Positions 1-8,762 of a stretch of 64,000 nt of DNA are shown here, piece after piece. Under the pieces are notes generated by a model. The model was not told the DNA's origin. It searched no databases and was given only the letters and a program-made list of their open reading frames with translations. Origin of the DNA: FEN-1088 sp031407985 (lineage in GTDB: Bacteria; Myxococcota_A; Polyangia; Fen-1088); contig JANOJB010000060.1 in NCBI GenBank assembly GCA_031407985.1, forward strand, positions 8,944 through 72,943. Reading direction: 5' to 3'. Positions within the stretch are counted from its first letter, which is position 1. Each line of letters begins with the position of its first letter. The position numbers were made by a program, and so were the translations under genes.

Positions 1-2
1 CC

Positions 3-311
3 ACCGAGGCCCTTTCGCGCCTGCGTGCGTTCTCCGTCGGAGCGCTGGGAGCGTCGGCGTTCGCGTCGCTGGTGCACAGCACCATCGATTTGATTGTCAT
101 CGCGGGTACGACCGCCTCGGGCGGCGTTCGGATTCTGGAAATCGCAGAGCCCAACGCAGAGGGAGACAACCTGGTCGCCGCGACCGTGGCCCGTCGGCCC
201 GAGCGAAATCGCGCCGCCACGACTCTGGATGTGGCCGGTGTATCATCGCGGCTGGCCGCCGCCATCGCCGTCGCGGCGGACGGATTGCCCACGCACCTGG
301 TCCGGCGCTGA
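3..311 (+). CDS. C-terminal fragment of an unrecognised protein, 5' end outside window
   Basis: An open frame runs from the left edge to a TGA at 309-311, giving 102 residues of a protein whose start lies outside the window. It is rich in Ala, Leu and Val, with a hydrophobic stretch in the first 50 residues (ALGASAFASLVH, then IDLIVIAG) and a short C-terminal region. I recognise no domain. An internal GTG at 72 could start a 79-residue protein, but the frame stays open to the edge, so truncation is more likely. The next gene begins 39 bases downstream in the same direction. Confidence 0.5.
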   Translation, partial: TEALSRLRAFSVGALGASAFASLVHSTIDLIVIAGTTASGGVRILEIAEPNAEGDNLVAATVARRPERNRAATTLDVAGVSSRLAAAIAVAADGLPTHLVRR

Positions 312-349
312 TCACGCGCTCCCTGTTCTTCGAGTACTTCCGCGAGGCG

Positions 350-1423
350 GTGGCGCGCCTGCCCGCCGGACTGATTCGCCCCGGACCGGCTGCTGAACCA
401 GCCGAAATCGCCCGGGTCGAGTCCACGCTGGGAGCCGCGCTGCCGACCTCATTCGTGTCGTTCCTGCGATCGTTCGATGGTGCCGATCTGTTTCACGAGG
501 CCGTGGTCATCGCGGGCGTCGGCGGCAGTGCCCCATTGGGCCTGATGGACATCAACACCGATCTCCCGGGGCCCGGCGAGATCATCTTCGCCGAGGTGCT
601 GGGGGGCGATCGGTACGCGTTCGACGTCGCGGGGCGGGTGTTGCGTCTGCGCGCCGGCTCCGACGAACGGTGGATCGCGGGTGGCGACTATGCTCATTGG
701 TTGGACGGAATCGTGGCGTACCAAAGGGTGCTGTACGGCCCAGACGGTGAATTCATGCCGGAGGCATTCGAGCCCGACGGTGGCGAGGTGTCCCCCCCCG
801 TTGCGTTGAAGCAAGCCGACCGGGCCTTGCGACGTTGTGACGATTCGGCGGAATGGCACCACGAACGCGGCGTGGCCTTGCGCCGTCTGGGACGCATTTT
901 GGATGCAAAGGAAGCGTTCGCGCATGCGGCGGCGGCGGATCCCGAAAACCCCTGGCCGCTGTTCGACCTGGGACGCGCGGCTCTGACCCTGGGCCCCGGT
1001 GGTGCCCGCGAGGCGGGCGCCGGGTTCGAAGCCGCAGCCAAATTGGATCGTGATGAATCCGCCGCGCGCATGTGGATATGGGCAGCGCGGGCAGCGCTCC
1101 TGGAGGCCGCACCCGAACGCCTGGCCCTGTGCCGGCGGGAAGCCATCGCGCGCGATCCGGTGATTGGCGTGGCGCTACGCCGGGCGCGCGACGCCGCCCT
1201 GCTGGACGACGATCCGGACGAAGTTGAAGAGGCTCAGGCCCTCCTGGACGCCTTGGAAATCATTCCGCCACCCGGGCGCACACGATTGCCCGTCGTGACT
1301 GAAAACGAGATCAGCGCGACGCCGGCAGCGCCAACTCACCGAACGCGACGACCTGACCAGCAGCATCCTGCCCGGTCAACACCGCGGCGATCCGCCGGGC
1401 CCCGGACGGGACGCCGACACTGA
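350..1423 (+). CDS. SUKH (SMI1/KNR4-like) domain protein with TPR-like C-terminal half
   Basis: Residues about 15-130 resemble a SMI1/KNR4 (SUKH) domain: the helix around residues 20-40 (ESTLGAALPTSFVSFLRSFD) is followed by a strand-rich region. Residues about 150-260 carry TPR-like helical pairs (for example GVALRRLGRILDAKEAFAHA). SUKH domains are best known in toxin-immunity proteins but also occur elsewhere; no toxin gene is visible here. GTG at 350 is the likely start, although the frame is open upstream to about 308. The last ~37 residues are Arg/Pro/Thr-rich and lie antisense to the convergent gene's 3' end over 113 bases. A stop in another frame at 1300-1302 would remove this tail, so a frameshift is possible. 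Confidence 0.6.
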   Translation: MARLPAGLIRPGPAAEPAEIARVESTLGAALPTSFVSFLRSFDGADLFHEAVVIAGVGGSAPLGLMDINTDLPGPGEIIFAEVLGGDRYAFDVAGRVLRLRAGSDERWIAGGDYAHWLDGIVAYQRVLYGPDGEFMPEAFEPDGGEVSPPVALKQADRALRRCDDSAEWHHERGVALRRLGRILDAKEAFAHAAAADPENPWPLFDLGRAALTLGPGGAREAGAGFEAAAKLDRDESAARMWIWAARAALLEAAPERLALCRREAIARDPVIGVALRRARDAALLDDDPDEVEEAQALLDALEIIPPPGRTRLPVVTENEISATPAAPTHRTRRPDQQHPARSTPRRSAGPRTGRRH

Positions 1424-2846
1424 CGGTGTCGGGGGCGCCAGCATCGGTCGCAAAAGATCCGATCGGGCGCCTCCGTCCATTTTCGTCATCGGCGAACAAC
1501 CGCAACTGCCCGCCTGTAATTCGTCCCATCGGTGACGCGATCCTCGCACGGACTTGATCACCATCCTTCTCCAGCGCGATTTCGCCGCGCAGAAGGTGGT
1601 CAATCAGACCTGCGGAGTAACCCGCGATTTCGGGCAACAAAACCCGCGCGCTGTCCGCGTGAACACGCGCGTCCAGAAAGAATCGAACGCGCCCCGGGAC
1701 GCGTTGGTATCCCAGAACCCGACGCGCGGGGCCACCCACCGCATCGGTAACGGTGACGTATCGACGCCGTCCCAATTCACGCAGTTCCAACCTTGGCACC
1801 GTCGGCAACCCGAAGGTCAATGACTTGCGTGCCTCGCGAACAACGTCGGCCGCCGAGGTGTCGTGATCGACAACGCCGTCCTCGGGAATAGTCCCCTCCG
1901 AGAAAAAATGTCTCTGCGTGCGATCGGCCAGGCCCTGACCGTCGGCCGCGGTGAAGAATGCCCGCAGGTTGTCGCGGCGCACCACCTTCGACGGTGCCGG
2001 AATGCCACCCATCCCGTACAACTGGACCACGACACGCTCGTACGGCGACGCGCGGTCGAATGGACTTCCCGCGCTTCCCGCCAGATAAGCGGACCGAAAA
2101 TCGTTCCGCACCTGCGCCGGATTTCCCGCGTCCTGCAGAATCGTCAAGACGCCTCCCAGCGCCATCAGCGCCCGCGCCAAGGCTGAAACGCGCTGTGCTG
2201 GGTCGGGATCGGCGATGGCACGTTCCAACTGACGATGAAAGACCGATAAACCGACATCGTTGCCCGGGGCCTCCAGCCAGCGCAGAGACGGATCACCCAC
2301 GAAAGAAAACCCAGCCCCGGTGGCGACTCCCCGCAGGCTTCCGCCAGCGTCGGCCACCAGTCTTATCGCGTGCACAAAATCGTCGACGCCGGCAGCGTCC
2401 CGCAAACCCTGCCCCGTGCTGGGATCGAAGTACATGTGTTGAATCCGCTCGGGTGGGGTCTTGGCTATCACCGATCCGGCGACGACAAACGCCAGTGCTG
2501 ACGCGACCCCGTCGTCGCCAGGTCGGTAGCCGCCCGCCGGATCCAGGGCACCCAGGCGCGCGACCAGCAATCGGCGTTCGTCGATGGCAATCAACCCGGG
2601 GTGCAGCGACAAGGGTGCGAAAATCCCCTGTGGTCGGGCCAACCTGCGCACCAGCGTTTGATGCAAGCCCGAGGCAACCACCGCCTGTTGAGTCAGTCCT
2701 GCGTGGGTTGTCGCGGGATCGTAGGCATGGACACTGGTCGTACCGAGGCAGATCCCCGCCAACGCCACAACTGCTGCCGCCGTCCGCCGTCGCAAACGGA
2801 CACCAGCACATGCGCGTACCTGCATCGCGCTTCCGTCGTTCCTCAC
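1311..2846 (-). CDS. Exported protein with zinc-phospholipase C / P1-nuclease-like fold
   Basis: 511 residues. A signal peptide (hydrophobic residues 22-40, ending SVHA) precedes a helical domain. Residues 46-56 (TTHAGLTQQAV), HMYFDP at 137-142 and QDAGNPAQVRNDF at about 238-250 match the pattern of bacterial zinc-dependent phospholipase C-like proteins, which usually read HFYDP and QDxxxPAHxRND. Here the His expected after Pro-Ala is Gln, so one metal ligand may be lost. Residues about 390-511 look like a beta-rich C-terminal domain. The GTG start overlaps the upstream gene's stop (GTGA) and is preceded by AGGAGG, so the two genes are translationally coupled. The 3' end runs antisense into the SUKH gene. 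Confidence 0.6.
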   Translation of the reverse strand: MRNDGSAMQVRACAGVRLRRRTAAAVVALAGICLGTTSVHAYDPATTHAGLTQQAVVASGLHQTLVRRLARPQGIFAPLSLHPGLIAIDERRLLVARLGALDPAGGYRPGDDGVASALAFVVAGSVIAKTPPERIQHMYFDPSTGQGLRDAAGVDDFVHAIRLVADAGGSLRGVATGAGFSFVGDPSLRWLEAPGNDVGLSVFHRQLERAIADPDPAQRVSALARALMALGGVLTILQDAGNPAQVRNDFRSAYLAGSAGSPFDRASPYERVVVQLYGMGGIPAPSKVVRRDNLRAFFTAADGQGLADRTQRHFFSEGTIPEDGVVDHDTSAADVVREARKSLTFGLPTVPRLELRELGRRRYVTVTDAVGGPARRVLGYQRVPGRVRFFLDARVHADSARVLLPEIAGYSAGLIDHLLRGEIALEKDGDQVRARIASPMGRITGGQLRLFADDENGRRRPIGSFATDAGAPDTVSVGVPSGARRIAAVLTGQDAAGQVVAFGELALPASR

Positions 2847-4009
2847 GGCTCCTCCTGAACTTCGCCAGGCGCGGCCGGTTCGGGCACGGCGGGAAGTTGT
2901 GACGGTGGTAGGGCCAGGCTGGAAGCCTCAGGAAGCTCCGGAAGACGAGATTCGACCAACTTACCCAGCCTGACGATCTGGCTCGAATCCGTGCACTGGC
3001 CCGCGCCGCAGGTCAGCGAAACGACCACACCCCGCTCGCGGACCAGAAAAACCAGGCCCTGGATCTGGCCGGTCTGTGCCCGAAAAGATGCGTCACCAAT
3101 CTCGTCGGTGATGTTGGCCTTGGGCAGGTCCTTCTGCAGTTTGCCGTACTGCACTTCGGCGGCGGCTGCGCCCAAACGCCAGACACGCAAACCGACGTCG
3201 TGGCTCTCCGTTCGGCCTTTCGCCTTGAAGTGCCTGCTGTCGTAGAACTCGGTCGTCGGCAAGTCGGCCAGTTTGCCGTCGTCGAAGGTCCCCACGTACC
3301 CGGTGACGCCGCGTATTTCGTCGTCCGTCAGCAATCCGGCGATGTTCAGCATCGCCACAGGCGCACCGGCGGTGGAACCCACTGTTCCGCTTCGTCCCGA
3401 CGCCTCCCCGTCCAGATCCAAACCCGCTTGCTCTGCTTCCCAGGCGGCAGCCTCTCGAAGTCTCGCCCCGCCGCCCAAGAACATCAGATGCTGCCCGTGC
3501 GCAAACGTTGGCTGCCAGCGCTCCAGCCGCACCAGATTGCCGCGCTGACTGAAGTCACGTCGCGCCTGCCTCCCCGGAAAACGGCGGTCGCTTCTCCAGC
3601 CGACGTATCCGCGCCGGTAGACAATGATCGTGAATCGGCGTACCCGTGCCGACATCCCGGTTGGCAGTCGAGACAACCGCGCGATCGTGTACCGCCCGTC
3701 GGCCCCGGTTTGCGTGACCACCTCCTCGGCATCAAGGGGTCCCGCCGCCCCAATACCCCGCTCGAACGCCCAGGAGGCCGCGACGATGGCACCTGCGATA
3801 GGCCGCTCTGAATCGGCGTCCACGACTTTGCCGTCGTAGGGGCCCAACAAATCGGCGGGTCGCACGGAATCGGGTCGGGACGGAAACGGGGCGCGGTCGA
3901 TGATCGGACCACAGGCCGCCCCCGCGACTCCCCACAGCGCGAAAGCGACCACGAACGACAGCCCCGTCGAATTGACCGCGGCGGGTGAACTTGTTAATCG
4001 TCGACTCAA
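2843..4009 (-). CDS. Lipoprotein with carboxypeptidase-regulatory-like domain
   Basis: From a TTG at 4009 the protein has 388 residues: a hydrophobic signal ending in a lipobox (VAGAAC, Cys33), then a carboxypeptidase-regulatory-like beta-sandwich at about residues 50-130 (YDGKVVDADSERPIAGA, later TGADGRYTI), then an unrecognised region and a Pro/Glu-rich tail. The regulatory-like domain is common in surface lipoproteins and TonB-linked proteins. The frame is open upstream to 4378, but that part lies antisense to the FHA gene and looks non-coding; the start is chosen to place the signal peptide at the N-terminus and is uncertain. It is probably cotranscribed with the phospholipase-like gene that overlaps its stop. 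Confidence 0.55.
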   Translation of the reverse strand: MSRRLTSSPAAVNSTGLSFVVAFALWGVAGAACGPIIDRAPFPSRPDSVRPADLLGPYDGKVVDADSERPIAGAIVAASWAFERGIGAAGPLDAEEVVTQTGADGRYTIARLSRLPTGMSARVRRFTIIVYRRGYVGWRSDRRFPGRQARRDFSQRGNLVRLERWQPTFAHGQHLMFLGGGARLREAAAWEAEQAGLDLDGEASGRSGTVGSTAGAPVAMLNIAGLLTDDEIRGVTGYVGTFDDGKLADLPTTEFYDSRHFKAKGRTESHDVGLRVWRLGAAAAEVQYGKLQKDLPKANITDEIGDASFRAQTGQIQGLVFLVRERGVVVSLTCGAGQCTDSSQIVRLGKLVESRLPELPEASSLALPPSQLPAVPEPAAPGEVQEEP

Positions 4010-4195
4010 GGCGGATTTAACACTGAGTGACAGGTCCGGGGAGGTGATTGGCAATTGGAAAGAGGCGGCAAGTGGGCGACGGATTACAACAATGCAAACG
4101 GCCGTGTTCCCGCCGGTCTGGATGCACATTGAGCGCTCGCCTGTTACCAGAGCTTCCGCCGCCACGCAATCGTTCCCGGAGAGGAACCTAACGGG

Positions 4196-5032
4196 ATGGT
4201 CCGTTGTGGAAGCTGTCGGTTGGAGAATCAAGATGGCGCCGTCACGTGTCGTCGCTGTGGGACTCGGATGGGGGCCATCCCGTTGTCCAGCGCCGCCATC
4301 GGGGCGGGCATGACGACGGTTGGACCGACGGCCCCCAAGGCAGCGCGGCCGCCTGCCCCGGCACGTCGCGGTCCCCAAGCGCCGGTAGCGATTCGCGGAC
4401 GTCTAGTTTCTGTTTTGCCCGATGGGCGCGATGACACGGTCTACTGGCTGGAGGACGATCAGGTCGACATCGGACGGAAGGACGGTGACATTCGGATCGA
4501 CGATCCCCAACTTGCGCCCCGCCACGTGCGTTTGAATCTGACGCTGGGGGGGGCCATGTTGACTCCGCTTGACCATCGCAATGGCGTTTACCTGCGCCTG
4601 CGCGCGCCTGTCGAACTTGGCGATGGTGACCACATCCTTCTGGGCCGGCAGGTTTTGAGGTTCGAAATCGTTCCGGAGCACGAGCGCCTCGCGCGCCCCG
4701 CCGTCGAGGATGGCGTCGTATTTTTCGGAACACCGGCGCCTTCCGCCTGGGGTCGCCTGCGGCAAATCACCTCGAGCGGTCTTGGCCGGGACCTGTACCA
4801 CCTGTCGCGGACCGAAATGACCCTGGGCCGGGATCACGCCGATTTGGTGTTCGCCGACGACGAATTCCTGTCCCGGCGTCACGCGCAACTGGCTATTTCC
4901 AGGGGCAAACCCGTCTTAAAGGACCTTGGGAGCTCGAACGGCACCTATATCCGCCTTCGGGCGCCCCAGGTTCTGGTCCCCGGCGACATGATACGCATCG
5001 GCGACCAACTATTGCGATTCGAGCTCGGTTGA
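4196..5032 (+). CDS. Zinc-ribbon protein with two FHA domains
   Basis: 278 residues. An N-terminal zinc ribbon has Cys4, Cys7, Cys18 and Cys21 (CGSC and CRRC). After an Ala/Pro linker come two forkhead-associated domains: the first at about residues 70-160 (DIGRKDGDI, then PRHVRL), the second at about 195-278 (TLGRDHADLVF, FLSRRHAQL, GSSNGTY). The second keeps the Gly-Arg, Ser-Arg-Arg-His and Ser-Ser-Asn-Gly motifs needed to bind phosphothreonine; the first has a weaker core. It is followed within 47 bases by a PP2C phosphatase and then a Ser/Thr kinase, so it is likely an adaptor reading phosphorylation by that kinase. Confidence 0.88.
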   Translation: MVRCGSCRLENQDGAVTCRRCGTRMGAIPLSSAAIGAGMTTVGPTAPKAARPPAPARRGPQAPVAIRGRLVSVLPDGRDDTVYWLEDDQVDIGRKDGDIRIDDPQLAPRHVRLNLTLGGAMLTPLDHRNGVYLRLRAPVELGDGDHILLGRQVLRFEIVPEHERLARPAVEDGVVFFGTPAPSAWGRLRQITSSGLGRDLYHLSRTEMTLGRDHADLVFADDEFLSRRHAQLAISRGKPVLKDLGSSNGTYIRLRAPQVLVPGDMIRIGDQLLRFELG

Positions 5033-5079
5033 GGCGAGACTAGAGGGCCACCGGTCGACGGCGCCACCCCACTTCATCG

Positions 5080-6387
5080 ATGAGCTCACCCGACATTCAG
5101 ATCGAGGTCTTCGGTAAGACCGATGTGGGGCTGATCCGCGAGCACAACGAGGACAATCTCCTCGTTGCCGATCTCGGCGGCGCGCTGAAAGAATCCGATC
5201 TCGACGCGCCCGCGAAACTGAACCTGGGCGATCACGGCGCGCTTTTCCTTGTCTGCGACGGCATGGGTGGCGCGGCCGCCGGCGAGGTGGCCTCGCAAAT
5301 GGCCGTGGACGTCATCTTCGATGTGCTGGCGGCGACGGATCCTCTTCCCCGCGAAGGGTTCGCCCGCGCCCTACGCCATGCTGTCGAAACAGCCAACGAT
5401 CGCATCTTCCAACAGTCACGCGACAACCAGAACGAACGCGGCATGGGCACCACCTGCACGGCCGCGGCGCTGATAGACGACACGCTGATCGTCGCCCAGA
5501 TCGGCGATTCGCGCTGCTACGTCCTGCGCAACGGGCAACTGGGACAGGTCACAAAGGATCAGTCGCTGGCGTGGCAACTGATCGAAGCGGGGGCGATGAC
5601 GCCCGAGGACGCCAAAGCGTTCGAACACGCGAACATCATCCTGCAGGCGCTGGGCGTTCAAGATCGCGTCGACGTGGTCTTGTCCCAGGTTCAGTTGCGC
5701 CGCGGGGACATCATGGTCCTTTGTTCGGACGGACTGCACGGTCCCGTGGTGGATCAGGAAATTCAGGAGGTTCTGATCGGCGAACCTGATCTCAAGAAAG
5801 CGGGAGAAGGACTGCTGCAAAAGGCGCTGGAGCGCGACGGCCCCGACAACATCACGGTCGTTCTGGCTCGGTTCGACGGAACGGGTCTTTCCGATCCAAC
5901 GCCCGACGACAGTGTCGGATTTCTCGCCTACGATCCCGGTCCCGATCCGGTCTCGGAGTCCGGCACGGCGTCCGTGTCCGCATCGTCAAGTGGCCGCGTT
6001 CGCACATCGGGCGCGACGGTGATCGCCGCGGCGATGGTCGAAACCACGGAAGAAACCGCCACCGCGCCTAGGTCGAATGGCAAAAGAGGCAAAAACCACG
6101 AAGATGGCACGAACGCGAACCGAGCCTTGGAAAGCGTGCCTGCCGGTGTCGAGTCAAAACCCAAGTGGTCAGATTGGTCCGGCCTGACGCGCCTGGCGGA
6201 TTGGCTCGAACGATTCGGACGACGCACCTCTTCCGACAAGGAGGTCGGTCTCTACACACCGACCCGCAACGGACGATCGGTGATGGCGCTGTTCTTCATC
6301 GCGTTACTCACCGTGGCGGCCGGCGGCATTCTGGTGCTCAAATGCGAACGCGACCCGATCGTACGCAGCGACGGGCAAACACCATGA
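5080..6387 (+). CDS. PP2C-family Ser/Thr protein phosphatase with C-terminal membrane anchor
   Basis: 435 residues. Residues about 5-250 form a PPM/PP2C domain with all main motifs: IREHNEDNLL, VCDGMGG (metal-binding Asp60), GMGTTCTAA, IGDSRCY, LCSDGLHG and GPDNITVV. PP2C enzymes are metal-dependent phosphatases that remove phosphate from Ser/Thr. A Ser/Thr/Asn-rich linker of about 140 residues leads to one membrane helix near residues 403-425, so the catalytic domain should face the cytoplasm. Ten bases separate it from the kinase gene and 47 from the FHA gene. It probably reverses the kinase's phosphorylation. Confidence 0.92.
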   Translation: MSSPDIQIEVFGKTDVGLIREHNEDNLLVADLGGALKESDLDAPAKLNLGDHGALFLVCDGMGGAAAGEVASQMAVDVIFDVLAATDPLPREGFARALRHAVETANDRIFQQSRDNQNERGMGTTCTAAALIDDTLIVAQIGDSRCYVLRNGQLGQVTKDQSLAWQLIEAGAMTPEDAKAFEHANIILQALGVQDRVDVVLSQVQLRRGDIMVLCSDGLHGPVVDQEIQEVLIGEPDLKKAGEGLLQKALERDGPDNITVVLARFDGTGLSDPTPDDSVGFLAYDPGPDPVSESGTASVSASSSGRVRTSGATVIAAAMVETTEETATAPRSNGKRGKNHEDGTNANRALESVPAGVESKPKWSDWSGLTRLADWLERFGRRTSSDKEVGLYTPTRNGRSVMALFFIALLTVAAGGILVLKCERDPIVRSDGQTP

Positions 6388-6397
6388 GGTCCCGTCG

Positions 6398-7732
6398 ATG
6401 ATCTGCCCCCATTGTCGATCGGATCTCGAGGATGGTGCTCGCTTCTGCGGGGCCTGCGGAACGCGGATCGATCCAGAATCCCTGTCCGACTCCGCCCCCA
6501 CCCTTAGCCTAGATGTCCCCGCCACGTCCGACGAACCGCCCCCCGCAAGCCACATGGGTGGTGCCAGGTCGGAGAAGGCCGCAGCGACCAGCGCGCGTTC
6601 CGCGAATCCCGCGCTGGACGCGACGATGTTGGCGGCTCCCGTGCCGCTGATCGCCGGCGCCCAGGGGGGGCCCACACGTCCCGCCATCCTCCCGTCATTC
6701 CTTCCGCCTACTTCAACCGCACAACCCGCCGGGACGGAACGCACCGAACGAAAATCAGAGAACTCCGGATCTCGCGACGACATGGTCGGCCGTACGCTGA
6801 ACAAGCGCTATGTCGTCGGTGAAAAGGTGGGCGAAGGCGGTTTCGGGGCGGTATTTCGGGGCAAGCAGCTGGCCACCGGTCGCGAGGTGGCGCTGAAGAT
6901 TCTTCATCCCTACAACCTTTCCGACAAGACCATCATCGCGCGGTTCAAGCGCGAGGCCGAGGCCTGTTCGAGGTTGCGCAATCCCCATACGGTCATCACG
7001 TACGACTTTGATCAAACCGAGGACGGCGTGTTGTACCTGGCGATGGAGATGTTGCGCGGCAAGAGTTTGCATCAGCTGCAACGAAGCGAGGGACACCTCC
7101 ATCCCGACCGCGTGCTGCACATCATCGATCAGGTGGCCGAAGCGCTGGGCGAAGCGCATCAAAACGGAATCATCCACCGCGACATGAAGCCCGAGAATAT
7201 CTTCATCGAACGACGCGGCGACGAGGACTACGTGAAGGTTCTGGACTTCGGCATCGCGAAGATCGCGGGCGACGATCGCACCCAGGCCGCCCTGACCGCC
7301 GTCGGTCAAACGCTGGGGACACTGGAATTCATGTCACCCGAGCAATTGCGCGGACTACCTCTCGATGGGCGGTCGGACATCTACGCGCTGGGCATCATGG
7401 CGTACGAAATGCTGACCGGCGAATTGCCCTTCAAGGACGCGAAGACGCCGGTCCAGATCATCAACTTCCACATGCAGAAGCCGGCGCCGGCGCCGTCACG
7501 GATGAATCCGAACCTGCAAATTCCCAGCTACGTCGACGAGGTCATTCTGAAGATGGTGGAAAAAGCCCGCGATGACCGTCATGCGGACACGGCCGCGTTG
7601 CAGGCCCACATCGCCAGGGTCCTGAAGGGCGCGGACAAACGCGCTGATCGTTTCGAGGCGTACCGGGTCGTGGGCGTCGTCGGCGCCGCGGTGCTGATCA
7701 TCAGCACTCTGGTCTTCTTCCTGAGCCGGTGA
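6398..7732 (+). CDS. Zinc-ribbon Ser/Thr protein kinase (Hanks type) with C-terminal membrane helix
   Basis: 444 residues. The N-terminus is a zinc ribbon with Cys3, Cys6, Cys17 and Cys20. After a Pro/Ala linker the kinase domain starts at about residue 130: glycine loop GEGGFGAVF, ATP-binding Lys167 in VALKIL, catalytic HRDMKPEN (Asp262), LDFG (Asp283) and MSPEQLRG. All catalytic residues are present, so it should be active. The last 20 residues form a hydrophobic helix that anchors the C-terminus in the membrane, leaving the kinase in the cytoplasm with no extracytoplasmic sensor. The zinc ribbon matches that on the FHA protein two genes upstream. Confidence 0.93.
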   Translation: MICPHCRSDLEDGARFCGACGTRIDPESLSDSAPTLSLDVPATSDEPPPASHMGGARSEKAAATSARSANPALDATMLAAPVPLIAGAQGGPTRPAILPSFLPPTSTAQPAGTERTERKSENSGSRDDMVGRTLNKRYVVGEKVGEGGFGAVFRGKQLATGREVALKILHPYNLSDKTIIARFKREAEACSRLRNPHTVITYDFDQTEDGVLYLAMEMLRGKSLHQLQRSEGHLHPDRVLHIIDQVAEALGEAHQNGIIHRDMKPENIFIERRGDEDYVKVLDFGIAKIAGDDRTQAALTAVGQTLGTLEFMSPEQLRGLPLDGRSDIYALGIMAYEMLTGELPFKDAKTPVQIINFHMQKPAPAPSRMNPNLQIPSYVDEVILKMVEKARDDRHADTAALQAHIARVLKGADKRADRFEAYRVVGVVGAAVLIISTLVFFLSR

Positions 7733-7756
7733 ATCCGGTCCGGGGAATGAGGCGAC

Positions 7757-8728
7757 CTAGCGGACGACGCTGAAGAAGCGTTTGAAGCGAATCGATTTCG
7801 CCCAGGCAACGGGCTGGGCGTACCAGGGCGCCTCGTCCACCGAAGCGCGCGACCACCAGACAATCAACGCCTTGCCCTTGATCAAGTCGTGTTTGACCGT
7901 TCCCCAGACGCGCGAATCGGACGAATTGTCCCGGTTGTCTCCCATGACGAAGACGTTGCCGGCGGGCACGGTGATGGGACCGAAACTCGCGGGCTGCCGT
8001 CCCATTTCCTGGATGTCCTGGTGACGGTTGTCGTCCAGGGTCTCGACCCACAGATCGCATTCCTTCTCGTCGACATAGCCACGCCCGCCCTCGCTGTACC
8101 GGTAGATGCCAACATGTTCACGGGGCATGGGACGGTCGTTGATGAACAACTCGTTTTGTCGCAGTTCCAGGCGATCCCCCGGTAGACCGACGACCCGCTT
8201 GATGTAATCGGTGCTGTGATCCTGCGGGAACTTGAACACGATCACGTCCCCGCGCTTGGGAAACGAGTATTCGAAGATCTTCTTGTCCGTGAACGGGATC
8301 CCCAGACCATAGGAAAACTTGGCCACGAAGATGTGGTCACCCACCTCCAGGGTCGGAATCATCGAGCCGGACGGGATCTGAAAGGCCTCGACCACGAACG
8401 CCCGCAACAAAAGGGCGATCGCCACGGCGATGCCAATCGACTCGGAATACTCGCGAATCGTCGATTTGCGCGCGAAGGCCAGCCGGTCCTCCATCACCTC
8501 GTCCAACCCCGTCAAGGCGACGCGCTGTCGCTCGACGTCTTCCGTGAGCAGCGACGATTCCAACTCCGCGACAGCAACCGTGACACCTTCCGCGGCGGAC
8601 TGGGGGATACGGAAGCTCTTACGCTTCAGGATCCGGCGGGCCTCTTTGATCAGATGCTGCGCCTCCGCTTTCGTGCGGCGCCGGGCACCACGCACCCGCC
8701 ACCATTCAAGGAAACCGTTCGCCGTCAT
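7757..8728 (-). CDS. lepB: Signal peptidase I
   Basis: 323 residues. The type I signal peptidase signature IPSGSMIPTL places the nucleophile at Ser122, and DYIKRVVGLPGD supplies the general base Lys176. GDNRDNSSDSR further on is the conserved C-terminal box. One membrane helix lies at about residues 97-115. The N-terminal ~90 residues form a charged, helical cytoplasmic extension that most signal peptidases lack. The enzyme cleaves Sec and Tat signal peptides on the periplasmic side of the inner membrane. It lies downstream of lepA on the same strand with a 34-base gap, the classical lepA-lepB arrangement. Confidence 0.95.
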   Translation of the reverse strand: MTANGFLEWWRVRGARRRTKAEAQHLIKEARRILKRKSFRIPQSAAEGVTVAVAELESSLLTEDVERQRVALTGLDEVMEDRLAFARKSTIREYSESIGIAVAIALLLRAFVVEAFQIPSGSMIPTLEVGDHIFVAKFSYGLGIPFTDKKIFEYSFPKRGDVIVFKFPQDHSTDYIKRVVGLPGDRLELRQNELFINDRPMPREHVGIYRYSEGGRGYVDEKECDLWVETLDDNRHQDIQEMGRQPASFGPITVPAGNVFVMGDNRDNSSDSRVWGTVKHDLIKGKALIVWWSRASVDEAPWYAQPVAWAKSIRFKRFFSVVR

Positions 8729-8762
8729 CTTTTGATCATCTGATCATCGACCGTCAGCCAGC

